Positions 16,572 to 25,798 of a stretch of DNA of 64,000 bases are shown one piece after another. Position numbers and translations under genes: made by a program. The notes under the pieces are model-generated. The model did no database searches. It was not told the DNA's origin and was given only the letters and a program-made list of their open reading frames with translations. Source of the DNA: Streptomyces sp. AJS327 (GTDB taxonomy: Bacteria; Actinomycetota; Actinomycetes; Streptomycetales; Streptomycetaceae); assembly GCF_013450295.1 (NCBI RefSeq), contig NZ_SKBR01000003.1:744001-808000 (forward strand), in the 5' to 3' direction. The stretch's first letter is position 1, and every line of letters starts with the position of its first letter.

Positions 16572-17267
16572 TCAGCACGGTTCGAAGTGGAAGGAGCGGA
16601 TGAAGCAGTCGCGGGGCTGCTTGACGGCGTAGACGATGCACTCGAACAGCGCCTGGGTGGTGAGCTTCTCGTCCGGCTCCAGCCGCTCCTCGAAGTCCGG
16701 GGGGAAAAGCGAGAAGACCCGCACCCCGGAGGTCCGCAGCCGCCGGGCGAGGATGTCCGCGAAGCCGGACTGCGCGCTCTTGGCGGCGTAGAACGCCTCG
16801 TGGGCGCGGCCCGCGCCGCCGCCGTCCGCCGCGGAGACCGCCACCATGTTGACGATGTCCGGCCGGACGGAGGCACGGAGCAGCGGCAGGAAGTGCTTGA
16901 CCATCAACACGGTGCCGCCCGCCGTCGATTCGATGGTCTCCATGATCTGCTCGTCCCGGGCGGCCTCCAGCTCGATCCCGTCCAGCCAGCGGGCGCCGTT
17001 GTTGACGAGCAGGTCGACCTGGCGGGTGTGTTCGCCGACCTGACGGGCGAACTCCCGTATCTCCTCCGGACGGTTGAGGTCGCAGCCGAAGGCGTGGATG
17101 CGGTCCCGGGCGGCGCCCATGACCTCCTCGCGGGTGCGTTCGGCGGCCTCGACGGTGCGGGCCGAGACGAACACCTCGGCGCCCAGGTGGGCGAAGCCGA
17201 TGGCGAGGGCGCGGCTGAAGTGCCGGGACGCACCGGTCACCACGACCCGCATGTCAGTGAACTCCAT
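16572..17267 (-). CDS. Short-chain dehydrogenase/reductase
   Basis: 231 aa. ATG 17267 (MEFTDMRVVVTG) was preferred to GTG 17279, which is also possible. Classical SDR motifs are TGASRHFSRALAIG (cofactor loop), LLVNNGARW (NNAG variant) and the catalytic Ser of VAVSAADGG with YAAK (about residue 165). ASARTVEAAERTREE after beta-2 suggests an NADP preference. It is upstream of the MetRS-like gene by 76 bases on the same strand and is probably the first gene of the SDR-MetRS-glycosyltransferase unit. The substrate is unknown. Confidence 0.85.
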   Translation of the reverse strand: MEFTDMRVVVTGASRHFSRALAIGFAHLGAEVFVSARTVEAAERTREEVMGAARDRIHAFGCDLNRPEEIREFARQVGEHTRQVDLLVNNGARWLDGIELEAARDEQIMETIESTAGGTVLMVKHFLPLLRASVRPDIVNMVAVSAADGGGAGRAHEAFYAAKSAQSGFADILARRLRTSGVRVFSLFPPDFEERLEPDEKLTTQALFECIVYAVKQPRDCFIRSFHFEPC

Positions 17268-17810
17268 TCTTCTGACCACCTCTCTGTGCCGTGTCGGTGC
17301 GTGGCGTGGCGCGTGGGACCCCGGCCGGGCGTCGGGGGGACCGGCCGGACGTGACGGGTGTCGGGACGGCCGCCGGGCCGTGGGCCCCGCGTTCCTGTGG
17401 TGCGGTACTCATCTGGTCCTGCTGATAGGGGAGTTGGGAATCCGTGCGTCTCGGCGGCCGGGCGGGCGCGGACGGGTGCGTCGGGTGTGTCGAGGGGAGG
17501 GCGGGACGGGTGGTGCGAGTGGTGCGGGGAGGCGGGACGGGACGGGGTGTGCGGTGTACGCCCAGCCCCGGGGCGGCCCGCCGTGCGCGGGCCCGGAGCC
17601 GGAGTCCGGGGCGGGGACGGGGCGTTGGCCCGTCAACCGGGGTGCTGGGTGCTGGCTGCTCGGGACCGGATGTCCGGCCCGTTCGGGGAGGTGCCGGTCA
17701 ACCACCCGCCGTCGGACGGGCGGTGGCCAACCGGTCCCGGTTGGTGATTAATTCCGGATTTCAGCGTGGCACAGCGGCCCAGACCAGGCCCGGCCAGCGG
17801 CGGTTCGCGT
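17268..17810. other. Gene-free region ahead of the SDR gene
   Basis: About 540 bases of G-rich sequence on the plus strand with no convincing gene. AT-rich TTGGTGATTAATTCCGG near 17741 may hold a promoter for the minus-strand SDR operon. Confidence 0.45.
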
Positions 17811-18758
17811 TCACGCCGTGACGTGGATACGCCACGGGAGGCTGATCGACCGCTCCAGCACCCGCACCCGCTTCCCGTACACCACCGCCGCGTCCAGCAC
17901 CCGTCCGCCGAAGCTGAGTTCCGTCCCGACGCGGGCTCCGCCCCCCGGGGTGCGCACCCGAAGTGGCCCGGCTGTGGCGTCCGCCGCGAGCAGCCGGTGC
18001 GGCACGGTGCCGGGGACCGCCGCGGCGGCGGCCAGGCACAGCGTCCCGGTGACCGCCAGCGCCGGATGCCAGCCGTGGGTGGTGACCGCGCGTACGCTCA
18101 GCCGCCCGGGGCGGTAGGCGCCGACCGCCGCCACCTTGGGCAGCGCCCGGCCCGCCGGGACGCCCAGCGTCCGCGCCGCGGCCTCCCGCACCGCGCGGAG
18201 CGCGGCGAGCGTCGCCTCGTCGGCGGTGAACAGCGCCTGTTCCGTGGGGAGTCCGAGCGCCGCCGCGTCCACGAAGACGTACGGGTTGCCGTACCAGACC
18301 AGCGACACCGGCAGGCCCCCGAGCCGTTCGGCGGGCCGCCCGGACGGCAGCAGTCCCGGCAGCGGCACCCGGCGGTGCAGCCGCACGGTGTGGCTGCCGT
18401 CCCGCTCCGGGACACAGACCATGCCCTCGCCCGTGGTCAGCGCCCGCACCCGCAACGGGCCGGGCAGCCCCGAGCCGACGGCGCAGGCCAGCAGCGAGTG
18501 CCCGCATCCCGTACGGAAGTCGAAGGCCCCCGGGCCCGGAAGGCACTGCACGAAGCGGTAGTCGAGGTCCCAGCCGGGGGCCCGCGCCGCCCCGTACAGT
18601 CCGATCTTGGTGACCTCGGTACGTCCGGTAGCCGCCAACCAATCGCGTACGGCGAGGAGTTCGGAACGCAGGGCGAGCGCGCCGGGCGGCAGCAGGTCCC
18701 GGTCGAGCACCAGCGTGGGGCCCGGCGCGCCCTCGGCGCGCACCAGGTCCGCTCTCAC
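17811..18758 (-). CDS. PrpF-fold isomerase/tautomerase
   Basis: 315 aa from GTG 18758. Two similar halves of the diaminopimelate-epimerase-like PrpF fold are visible: GPTLVLDRDLLPPGA and the glycine-rich FDFRTGCGHSLLACAVGSG in the first half, and GNPYVFVDAAALG with ALPKVAAVG in the second. PrpF relatives isomerise or tautomerise small carboxylic acids such as 2-methylaconitate or 4-oxalomesaconate. Cys is retained in the CGHS loop. The GTG overlaps the stop of the asparagine-synthase-like gene (GTGA), so the two are coupled. It probably shapes an unsaturated acid intermediate of the cluster. Confidence 0.78.
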   Translation of the reverse strand: MRADLVRAEGAPGPTLVLDRDLLPPGALALRSELLAVRDWLAATGRTEVTKIGLYGAARAPGWDLDYRFVQCLPGPGAFDFRTGCGHSLLACAVGSGLPGPLRVRALTTGEGMVCVPERDGSHTVRLHRRVPLPGLLPSGRPAERLGGLPVSLVWYGNPYVFVDAAALGLPTEQALFTADEATLAALRAVREAAARTLGVPAGRALPKVAAVGAYRPGRLSVRAVTTHGWHPALAVTGTLCLAAAAAVPGTVPHRLLAADATAGPLRVRTPGGGARVGTELSFGGRVLDAAVVYGKRVRVLERSISLPWRIHVTA

Positions 18759-20632
18759 GCCGCGCGCCGCCCGGGCACCCGGACCGCCGCCGGAAGCGTC
18801 TCCCGCCACAGTTCGTGCACCAGCAGCGCCCACACCGCCAGCGCCGTGCTGGTCCGCGGGTGGTCCGCCTGCCGCTCCAGCAGCGCGGTGACCCGCTCGG
18901 CCCGCAACCGTCCGTCCTCCCGCAGCCGTACGGGGTCGAGTAACTCCCGCGCCAGCTTCCACAGTGGGCTGCCGCGCGTCAGCATCGGGGCGAGCGGCAG
19001 GGTGAAGGGCTGCTTGCGGCGGTGCAGCACGGCGGGCGGCAGCAGCCCCGTGCCCGCCGCGTACAGCGCGCGCTTCCCCAGCCGGGCGCGCGGGGGGAGA
19101 CGGTGCGCGAGCGCCCTCAACGAGGGCTGGCAGAAGGGGAGTCGGGCCTCGATCGCGTGGGCCATGCTCAGGTGGTCGACGCGGCGCAGGTGGTAGGCGG
19201 GCATCCGCGTCTCGGTCTCGAACCGGGTGAGGGCGGTCAGCCGGTCCTGGAAGGTGGTGCGCAGCCGTGCGGCCAGCGCGTCCCCGCTACGCCCCCGCTC
19301 GGTGAGGGCGTCGCGGTAGGCGTCGGTGTACAGGTGCTCGCGGAGCGCCCGTGGCGCGGCGGACAGCGCCTCGGTGTAGTCCGTCACCCAGTCGGTGCCC
19401 TCGGGCGCGCCGACGGCGCTGGTCACGCGGGGGTAGCCGCCGAAGAGTTCGTCGGCTCCGTCCCCGGTGAGCGCCACCGTGAAGCCCTCCTCCCGGATGG
19501 CGCGGAACAGCACGTGGGTGCTGAGCGCGATCGGGTCCGCGTTGGGCTGGCCGAGCCGCCGCACCGTCTCCGGTAACAGCGCCGCGAACTCCGCCGGGTC
19601 AGCCTCGACCTGGTGGTGGACGGTGCCCGCCCGCCGGGCCACCGCGCGGGCGTAGCCGTGCTCCGTCTCCGGCCAGCGTCCACGGTAGGTGAGGTGGAAG
19701 GTGTGCAGCGGGGGACGTCCCGAGGCGCGGCGGTCTCGCGCGGCGAGCGCGGTGACCAGCGCCGAGTCCAGCCCGCCGCTGGAGACCGCGCACACCGGCA
19801 CGTCGGCGCGGCCGAGTTGACGCACCTCGCGGCGTAACGTCTCGCGTGCGTCCGGCCGTCCGGGGCGGGGCGTGGTGGAGTGCGGTGGGCGGTGGAACGG
19901 TTGCAGCGGGTGCGGTGCGGAGAGCGACGGCCAGGCGGAGCGCGAGCCCTGGTCCTTGGTGCCCGGAAGCAGACCCCGCGCGCTCCGGACTCCCGTCTGT
20001 ACGGCGGTCGTTCCGGGTAAGAGCACCCGGACTCCGTCCAGCGCGGTCTCCTCCCCGAGCGGGGTACGGGTGGTCAGCACGCGGTCGAGGGTGTCGGGGC
20101 GTGGCAGGGCGCGTACCCCGTCGAAGCCCAGCAGCGCGGGTAGTTCGGAGGCGAAGCGGAGGGCGCCGTCCGGCGCCACGTGGTAGTACAGCGACTTCAT
20201 GCCCGCGTCGTCCACGGCGAGCAGCAGCCGGGGCGGGAACCGGCCGCCCCGCAGGTCGAGTACGGCCAGCGCGAACATGCCGTCCAGCAACTCGGGGAAG
20301 TCCGCGCCGTGTTCGGCGTAGAGGGCGGGGAGGACACCGCCGTCGCAGGTGTCCGGGAAGTGGTGGCCCCGGGCGGACATGGCCCGCCGCAGCCGGTGGT
20401 GGTTGTACAACTCCCCGTTGAACACCGCCAGTACGCCCGGCACGGTCGGCAGGCTGTAGGGCTGGTGGCCGTGGGCCGGATCGGTGACGGCGAGCCGGTC
20501 GCATCCCAGCGACCAGCCGGGGCCGCCGCACACCCCGTGCCCGTCGGGGCCGCCGTGGCGCTGCCGTGCTGAGACCTCGGCCAGCTCGTCACCGCTGGCC
20601 CCGACCGCGAACGTGCCGAAGATCCTGCACAT
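18755..20632 (-). CDS. Glutamine-dependent asparagine-synthase homologue (four TTA codons)
   Basis: 625 aa. ATG 20632 puts the Ntn nucleophile Cys at residue 2 (MCRIFGTF), as the glutaminase domain requires. RHGGPDGHG and FNGELYNH complete that domain. The synthetase domain has the PPi loop SSGGLDSALV (about residue 290) and LTGDGADELFGGYPR. It should form an amide (or N-transfer product) from a carboxylate using Gln-derived nitrogen and ATP. TTA codons occur at residues 205, 266, 353 and 564, a strikingly high number. No Shine-Dalgarno precedes the ATG. TACATT sits 6 bases upstream, fitting a leaderless mRNA. It is divergent from the PIG-L gene. Confidence 0.88.
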   Translation of the reverse strand: MCRIFGTFAVGASGDELAEVSARQRHGGPDGHGVCGGPGWSLGCDRLAVTDPAHGHQPYSLPTVPGVLAVFNGELYNHHRLRRAMSARGHHFPDTCDGGVLPALYAEHGADFPELLDGMFALAVLDLRGGRFPPRLLLAVDDAGMKSLYYHVAPDGALRFASELPALLGFDGVRALPRPDTLDRVLTTRTPLGEETALDGVRVLLPGTTAVQTGVRSARGLLPGTKDQGSRSAWPSLSAPHPLQPFHRPPHSTTPRPGRPDARETLRREVRQLGRADVPVCAVSSGGLDSALVTALAARDRRASGRPPLHTFHLTYRGRWPETEHGYARAVARRAGTVHHQVEADPAEFAALLPETVRRLGQPNADPIALSTHVLFRAIREEGFTVALTGDGADELFGGYPRVTSAVGAPEGTDWVTDYTEALSAAPRALREHLYTDAYRDALTERGRSGDALAARLRTTFQDRLTALTRFETETRMPAYHLRRVDHLSMAHAIEARLPFCQPSLRALAHRLPPRARLGKRALYAAGTGLLPPAVLHRRKQPFTLPLAPMLTRGSPLWKLARELLDPVRLREDGRLRAERVTALLERQADHPRTSTALAVWALLVHELWRETLPAAVRVPGRRAA

Positions 20633-20736
20633 AACTTGAATGTACCAATTTTTTTGCTGGCTAGTGAGTGCCATGGCGTTAACACGCCAACCCCCCTGCC
20701 TTGCCGCTCAGTTCAGCACCCCAGAGCCTTTTGCTC

Positions 20737-21483
20737 ATGACTGACTTCGAGAACGGCGCGCGGATGCCCGACCGAAGCGCCCCCGAAAGTCTGCTCGTGG
20801 TCGCCGCCCACCCGGACGACATCGAGTTCTGCGTCAGCGGAACCGTGATGCGATGGATCGCGGAGGGCACCAGAACCACGTACTGCATCGTCACCGACGG
20901 CGGCGCGGGTGGCTACGACTCCCGGCTGCCCCGCCAGGTCATGGCCGACCTGCGACGCGCCGAACAGGTCCACTCCGCCAAGGCCAACGGCGTCGACGAC
21001 GTGCGCTTCCTCGGCTACCCCGACAGCAGGATCGAACCCACCGAGGAACTCCGCCGCGACCTCTGCCGGGTCATCCGCGACGTACGGCCCCAGCGGGCCG
21101 TGATACCCAGCCCGGAGATCAACTGGCGCCGCGTCGCCGACCTCCACTCCGACCACCGTGCCGTCGGCGACGCCGCCCTGCGCGCCGTCTACCCGGAGGC
21201 GCGCAACGAGTTCGCCCACCCCACGCTGCTCCGCGACGAGGGGCTCGCGCCCTGGGCCGTCCCCGAACTCTGGGTCATGATGGGCCCCACCCCGAACCAG
21301 TACATGGACGTGACCTCGGTCTTCGACCGCAAGGTGGAGGGACTGCGCATCCACACCTCGCAGACCGCCCATCTCTCGGACCTCGCCGGCCTGTTGCGCG
21401 ACTGGCTCACCGAGCACGCCCGGGCCGCCGGTCTCCCGCCCGGCCGTCTCGCCGAGGCGTTCCAGGTCGTCAGCACCGAGTAG
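20737..21483 (+). CDS. PIG-L/LmbE-family zinc deacetylase
   Basis: About 248 aa from ATG 20737. ATG 20764 is an alternative, and neither has a good ribosome site. The zinc motif AHPDD (about residue 25) and the distal HSDH (about 137) are intact, and TSVFDRKVEGLRIHTSQTAH is typical of the short PIG-L subfamily. Relatives remove acetyl from GlcNAc conjugates (MshB, BshB) or cleave mycothiol conjugates (Mca, LmbE). Its place opposite the asparagine-synthase-like gene, in a cluster with an MshA-like transferase, suggests deacetylation of a GlcNAc-containing intermediate. Amidase action on a mycothiol adduct is the alternative. Confidence 0.85.
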   Translation: MTDFENGARMPDRSAPESLLVVAAHPDDIEFCVSGTVMRWIAEGTRTTYCIVTDGGAGGYDSRLPRQVMADLRRAEQVHSAKANGVDDVRFLGYPDSRIEPTEELRRDLCRVIRDVRPQRAVIPSPEINWRRVADLHSDHRAVGDAALRAVYPEARNEFAHPTLLRDEGLAPWAVPELWVMMGPTPNQYMDVTSVFDRKVEGLRIHTSQTAHLSDLAGLLRDWLTEHARAAGLPPGRLAEAFQVVSTE

Positions 21484-21779
21484 TCCGAACAGCCGGACCG
21501 CCGCCCCCTGTTGGTCAGACCGGACCCTTCGCGCCATCCGCTCGGGCCGTCGAAGTCGCCTATCCAGCCCACGAGTTGACGGTCGCCTTCGCGCGGGAGT
21601 CGCGCCCGGTGGTCCGGTGCGCGTGAGGTCCATGGGGGCCGTGAGGGGCGTGTGGCACGGGGAGACGTCCCGAACTCACCCACGGATGAGATCGGGTCTA
21701 CGCGCGGTGCGCACGTATCTTCCGCGCCCCAGGAGCGCTGTGGCATGCTCACGATTCCCCCACAGTGAAGGACACACCT

Positions 21780-22514
21780 ATGCGAAGAAGAGCTTTCGCC
21801 GGAGCGATGGCCCTCACCGCCACCGGAGCGCTGCTGTCCACGGGCACCGCCCACGCCAGCCGGGCCCCCCGGGGCGGCAGCCAGGTGGCCCCGATCCCGC
21901 CGAGCCCCGCGCACCCCAACGGGATCCAGGTGGCGACCGAGGTCGTCGGCGGGTACCGCTCCAAGTTCCCGGTGCTGCGCACCAAGGAGGTGAACACCAA
22001 GGGCGAGCACGTCATCTCGGTCGAGTACCAGGTGCAGGAGACCGGCTACTGGTGTGGCCCCGCCGCCACCCGCTGCGCGCTCTCCGCCCGCGTCGCGCCG
22101 CCGAGCCAGGCCACCCTGGCCGCCGAACTCGGCACCCACACCGGTGGCACCGACCACATCAGCCAGATCGCCACGGTGCTCAACAACCGCATCGACGCGG
22201 GCGAGTACTTCATCCGCGAGATGCCCAACGACCCGCCCACACAGGGCCAGATCGACCAGCTGTGGACGGACGTCGTCACGGACATCGACGACGGCTACGC
22301 CGTGGTGGCGAACATCGTCGCCCCGCCCGGCAACCAGCCGCCCGGCTACCCGCCGGACCAGACCGTGTACCACTACTTCACGGTCATCGGCTACGACACC
22401 GACTACAACACGGTGCTCATCGCCGACTCGGCCTCCTTCAACGGGTGGCAGATCTACTGGCTGAACTTCTCCCAGCTCGCCAGCCTGATCCCGCCCAAGG
22501 GCTACGCCGCCTGA
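21780..22514 (+). CDS. Secreted C39-like cysteine peptidase
   Basis: 244 aa. ATG 21780 follows GAAGGA. The signal peptide is MRRRAFAGAMALTATGALLS with cleavage likely after AHA (about residue 26). The C39-like papain-fold domain has Cys in QVQETGYWCGPAATRCAL (about 90) and His in TVYHYFTVIGYD (about 200), followed by LIADSASF supplying the Asp/Ser. The protein is exported, so a direct role in building the cluster product is uncertain. It may act on cell-surface peptides. A strong terminator follows immediately. Confidence 0.82.
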   Translation: MRRRAFAGAMALTATGALLSTGTAHASRAPRGGSQVAPIPPSPAHPNGIQVATEVVGGYRSKFPVLRTKEVNTKGEHVISVEYQVQETGYWCGPAATRCALSARVAPPSQATLAAELGTHTGGTDHISQIATVLNNRIDAGEYFIREMPNDPPTQGQIDQLWTDVVTDIDDGYAVVANIVAPPGNQPPGYPPDQTVYHYFTVIGYDTDYNTVLIADSASFNGWQIYWLNFSQLASLIPPKGYAA

Positions 22515-22845
22515 CACCCCCCGCCGCCGGTCCTGCGCACGCACCCGGGACCGGCGGCCGCACGCGGGAGGGTCAGGAGGAGCGGGTACGGCACGGCGCC
22601 GACGGTCCCGTCCGGCGGACGGACCCGCTCCCACCCACCTCGACCCGCCCGCGTACTCGCCCAACCCGCCCATCGGGACGCGGAGTCGCCGTCCCGGACG
22701 GTGAGGGGACGGGAGTCCCGGACCGGGCGAGGGAGCACGCGACCTGTGGAGTACGTGGGCCGCGCGCGGCGCGACCGGACGGGAAACCCCGGCGGTGGCC
22801 CCGGAACGCCACGCGCCCGACGCGGAACCGTCCGGAGGCGGGCAG
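22515..22845. other. Gene-free region between the peptidase and SARP genes
   Basis: Apart from the terminator at 22523-22558, nothing definite is visible. It should contain the SARP promoter. Confidence 0.5.
22523..22558 (+). terminator. Hairpin after the C39-like peptidase gene
   Basis: A perfect 11-bp stem GCCGCCGGTCC / GGACCGGCGGC with a 14-nt loop, 9 bases after the stop codon. Confidence 0.75.
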
Positions 22846-25725
22846 ATGAAGGAGCCGACGTTCGGAGTGCTGGGACCGCTCCAGGTACGGGCCGGTGGCG
22901 CCCTCGTCCCCGTCGGCGGCCCCAAACCCCGCGCGGTGCTCGCCACGCTGCTGCTGCAACCCGGCGGCTTCGTCTCCCTCGACCTGCTGACCGAGGTGCT
23001 GTGGCCGGGCGGCGCGCCGCGTTCCGCCGTCGCCAACGTCCGGACCTACGTCCGCAACCTGCGGCGCGCGCTGGTGACGGCCCGGGTTCCGGGCGAACTA
23101 CGCACCGAACGCTCCGGCTACGCCCTCGACGTCGAACCCGCCGCACTGGACCGGCTGTTGTTCGAACAGCGGCTGGAGTGGGCCCGCGACGCACTCGAAC
23201 GGGGCGACTACCCCGAGGCGTTGCGCGGCTACGAGGCGGCGCTCGCCCTCTGGCGCGGCGGCGTGCTCCAGGACGTCCCGCCCAGCGTCGTGTGGGACCC
23301 GACGGTCACCAGGATCGAGGCCCTCCGCTCGGCCGCCGTCGACGAGTGCCTCCAGACGCGGATGCGGATGGGCGACTACCCCACGCTCGTCAGCGAGTTG
23401 AGGTCCCGGTTGGCCGAGGACCCGCTGCGCGAGGACCTGTGGCGGATGCTGACCCGGGCACTACACGACGCGGGCCGGGGAGCCGAGGCCCGGGCCGCCT
23501 ACCAGGACGCCGAACGGGTGCTCGCCGCCGAACTGGGCGTCGAACCGAGCGCCCCGTTACGGGCGGTGGGGGAGGAGGTACGCGGCTACGCGCCAGCGCG
23601 CCGCGTGGAACAGCCCACACCGGTCTGCCAACTCCCCATGGACATCCCGGACTTCACCGGCCGGGCGACGGAGACCGGAACGCTTGAGCGGCTGCTCGCC
23701 CTGGCTGGCCGGCAGCCGGTAGCCGTGATCGTGTCCGGGGCCCCCGGCTCGGGCAAGTCGACGCTGGCGGTGCGGGTGGCGCACCGGGTGCGGGAGACCT
23801 TCCCCGACGGCCAGCTCCACGTCGACCTGGGCGCGATGGGCGACCGCCCCCGTGAACCCGGCGAGGTCCTGGCCGAGATGCTGCGCGGGCTGGGCGTCAT
23901 CGACAGCGCCATCCCCTCCGACGTGCGGGAACGTGCCGCGCTCTTCCGCTCCCGCCTCGCCCAGCGCCGGTTCCTGATCGTCCTGGACGACGCGGTGGGC
24001 GCCGACCAGGTACGTCCGCTGCTGCCCGGCACCGGAGGCTGCGCCGTCCTGGTCACCTCCCGCCGCCGGATGCCGGAACTCCCCGCGTATCACCTGCCGT
24101 TGGAGGTCATGAGCCGGGAGGACGCGGGCGCGCTGTTCGCCGCGATCGTCGGCCCGGAACGGCTCCGCGCGCACGCCGGGGACGTCGACCGGGTGGTGGC
24201 CGGGTGCGGCTCCCTGCCACTCGCCGTGCGGATCGCGGGCGCCCGGCTGGCGAACCGCCCCGGCTGGACCGTCGGCGCCCTGGCGGACTACCTGCACGAC
24301 GAACGGGGACGCCTCGACCAACTCCGCACCGGTGGACTGGCGGTGCGGGCCAGCGCCGAGCTGAGCTACCGGCACCTGCCCGCGGACGCCGCCCTGGCCT
24401 TCCGCTGCTTCGGGCAGCTCGCCGAGGAGGACGTACCCGCCTGGATGGTCGGCGTCGCCATGGGACGGCCCGGCGCGGCGCCGGACGCCGTCGAAACCCT
24501 CCTGGACGAGCACCTGCTGGAGGTGGCGGGGACCGACGGGCTCGGCACCCACCGCTACCGGATGCACCACCTGCTGCGCTGCTACGCCCGCGAACTCGCG
24601 GAGGCGGGCGGCCCCGGAGCGCCCGCCGGGGCGCGGCTCGCGGACGTCCTGATCGGCCTGGCCCGCGTGGCCAACGCCGCCACCCCCGTCCGCTTCCTCG
24701 GCGTCCTCGGTGAACAACGCCCCCTGGACGCTGAGTTCGCCTCCCTCGCTGAGGTCCCGCGGGCCCGTCCGGTCGACTGGTTCGAGGGGGAGCGCCGCGT
24801 CCTCGTCGCCGCCGTGGACACCGCCCTCGCGCGGAACGACGTGCCCCGCGCCGCCGATCTGGCCATCGAGCTGGCCGGGTTCTTCGACATGCGCGGCTAC
24901 TACGGCGACTGGCTCAGCACCCACCGGCGGGTGCTGGAGGCGGTACCGGAACCGTACGGCGTGCGGGCGGCGGCACTGCTGCGCAACCTCGGCCAACTCC
25001 ACCTCTACCAGGACCGGTACGCGGAGGCGCTGGCCGACTTCGCCCGCTCACGGGAGCTGTTCGCGGGCCAGGGCCACCGCGCGGGGGAGGCCGTCGCGGC
25101 GCTCGGCGTGGGCTCCGTGTACCGCGTCACCGGCGAACTCGACGCCGCGCGGGCCACGTTCGAGAGCGCGCTGCGCGTCTTCGTGGAGACCGGCGACCCG
25201 CACGGGGAGGCGGTCGCCCGGAACGGCGTCGCCTCCGTGTGGCTGGAGCGCGGGGACGCCGAGCGCGCCGCGGGCTGGCTCGACGGCGCCCTGCGGCTCG
25301 CCCGGGACGTGGGCGACCGGCACCGGGAGGCCCAGGTACGCCGCCGGATCGCCGTCGCGCACGAGCTGCGCGGCGACCCGGCCGCGGCACGAGCCGAACT
25401 GGAACGGGCGCTGAGCATCTTCGACGAGCTGTCCGACACCCACTGCGCGGCCTACGTGCAGCAGAGCGTCGGCGAACTCTGCCTCCGTCAGGGCAACGAG
25501 GCCGAGGCGTCAGCCCTGCTGGTGGGGGCGCTGGCCGTCCAGCGGCAGTTGGGCGACCGCCGGGCGGAGGCCCGGGTGGCGGGCCTCCTCGGCGAACTCC
25601 ACCACCGCACCGGGAGGAAGACGGCGGCGCAGCGCTACTACCACCGCTCGCTCTCCGCCTGGCGCCGCCTGGAGGCCCCGGAACAGGCCGAGTTGGTCGA
25701 CGCCAAGCTCCGGGCCCTCCGCTGA
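22846..25725 (+). CDS. AfsR/SARP-family activator (winged helix - BTAD - NB-ARC - TPR) with TTA codon
   Basis: 959 aa, with GGAGGCG before ATG 22846. Domains in order: OmpR-type winged helix (residues 1-95, LGPLQVRAGG, LRTERSGYALDV); bacterial transcriptional activation domain (100-245); NB-ARC-like NTPase with P-loop SGAPGSGKST (about 296-305) and Walker B FLIVLDDAV; then TPR-like helical repeats to the C-terminus (LGQLHLYQDRYAEALADFARSRELF). SARPs switch on neighbouring antibiotic clusters by recruiting RNA polymerase to heptamer repeats. Leu238 is TTA (23557-23559), so expression should depend on bldA. It is the clear pathway-specific regulator for the surrounding cluster. Confidence 0.92.
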   Translation: MKEPTFGVLGPLQVRAGGALVPVGGPKPRAVLATLLLQPGGFVSLDLLTEVLWPGGAPRSAVANVRTYVRNLRRALVTARVPGELRTERSGYALDVEPAALDRLLFEQRLEWARDALERGDYPEALRGYEAALALWRGGVLQDVPPSVVWDPTVTRIEALRSAAVDECLQTRMRMGDYPTLVSELRSRLAEDPLREDLWRMLTRALHDAGRGAEARAAYQDAERVLAAELGVEPSAPLRAVGEEVRGYAPARRVEQPTPVCQLPMDIPDFTGRATETGTLERLLALAGRQPVAVIVSGAPGSGKSTLAVRVAHRVRETFPDGQLHVDLGAMGDRPREPGEVLAEMLRGLGVIDSAIPSDVRERAALFRSRLAQRRFLIVLDDAVGADQVRPLLPGTGGCAVLVTSRRRMPELPAYHLPLEVMSREDAGALFAAIVGPERLRAHAGDVDRVVAGCGSLPLAVRIAGARLANRPGWTVGALADYLHDERGRLDQLRTGGLAVRASAELSYRHLPADAALAFRCFGQLAEEDVPAWMVGVAMGRPGAAPDAVETLLDEHLLEVAGTDGLGTHRYRMHHLLRCYARELAEAGGPGAPAGARLADVLIGLARVANAATPVRFLGVLGEQRPLDAEFASLAEVPRARPVDWFEGERRVLVAAVDTALARNDVPRAADLAIELAGFFDMRGYYGDWLSTHRRVLEAVPEPYGVRAAALLRNLGQLHLYQDRYAEALADFARSRELFAGQGHRAGEAVAALGVGSVYRVTGELDAARATFESALRVFVETGDPHGEAVARNGVASVWLERGDAERAAGWLDGALRLARDVGDRHREAQVRRRIAVAHELRGDPAAARAELERALSIFDELSDTHCAAYVQQSVGELCLRQGNEAEASALLVGALAVQRQLGDRRAEARVAGLLGELHHRTGRKTAAQRYYHRSLSAWRRLEAPEQAELVDAKLRALR

Positions 25726-25742
25726 CCCGTCCCCGCCGGAAC

Positions 25743-25775
25743 CCGGCCGGGCACCGAACTCCCGGGCACGGCCGG
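25743..25775. terminator. Terminator between convergent SARP and M23 genes
   Basis: Stem CCGGCCG / CGGCCGG with an internal GGC...GGGC region. It lies in the 73-base gap between the two convergent genes and could serve both strands. Confidence 0.55.
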
Positions 25776-25798
25776 ACCGTTGGTAATGGGTGACGCGG

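Noticed and set aside
13437..21483. Glycosyltransferase and PIG-L as the housekeeping mycothiol genes
   Set aside because: Their neighbours are biosynthetic and TTA-rich, and the glycosyltransferase end is aberrant. Absence of other msh genes elsewhere cannot be tested from this window, so some doubt remains.
21189..23036. 615-codon minus-strand open frame
   Set aside because: Shadow of the PIG-L, C39-like and SARP genes, all of which show catalytic motifs. Composition is Gly/Arg/Val-rich without homology.
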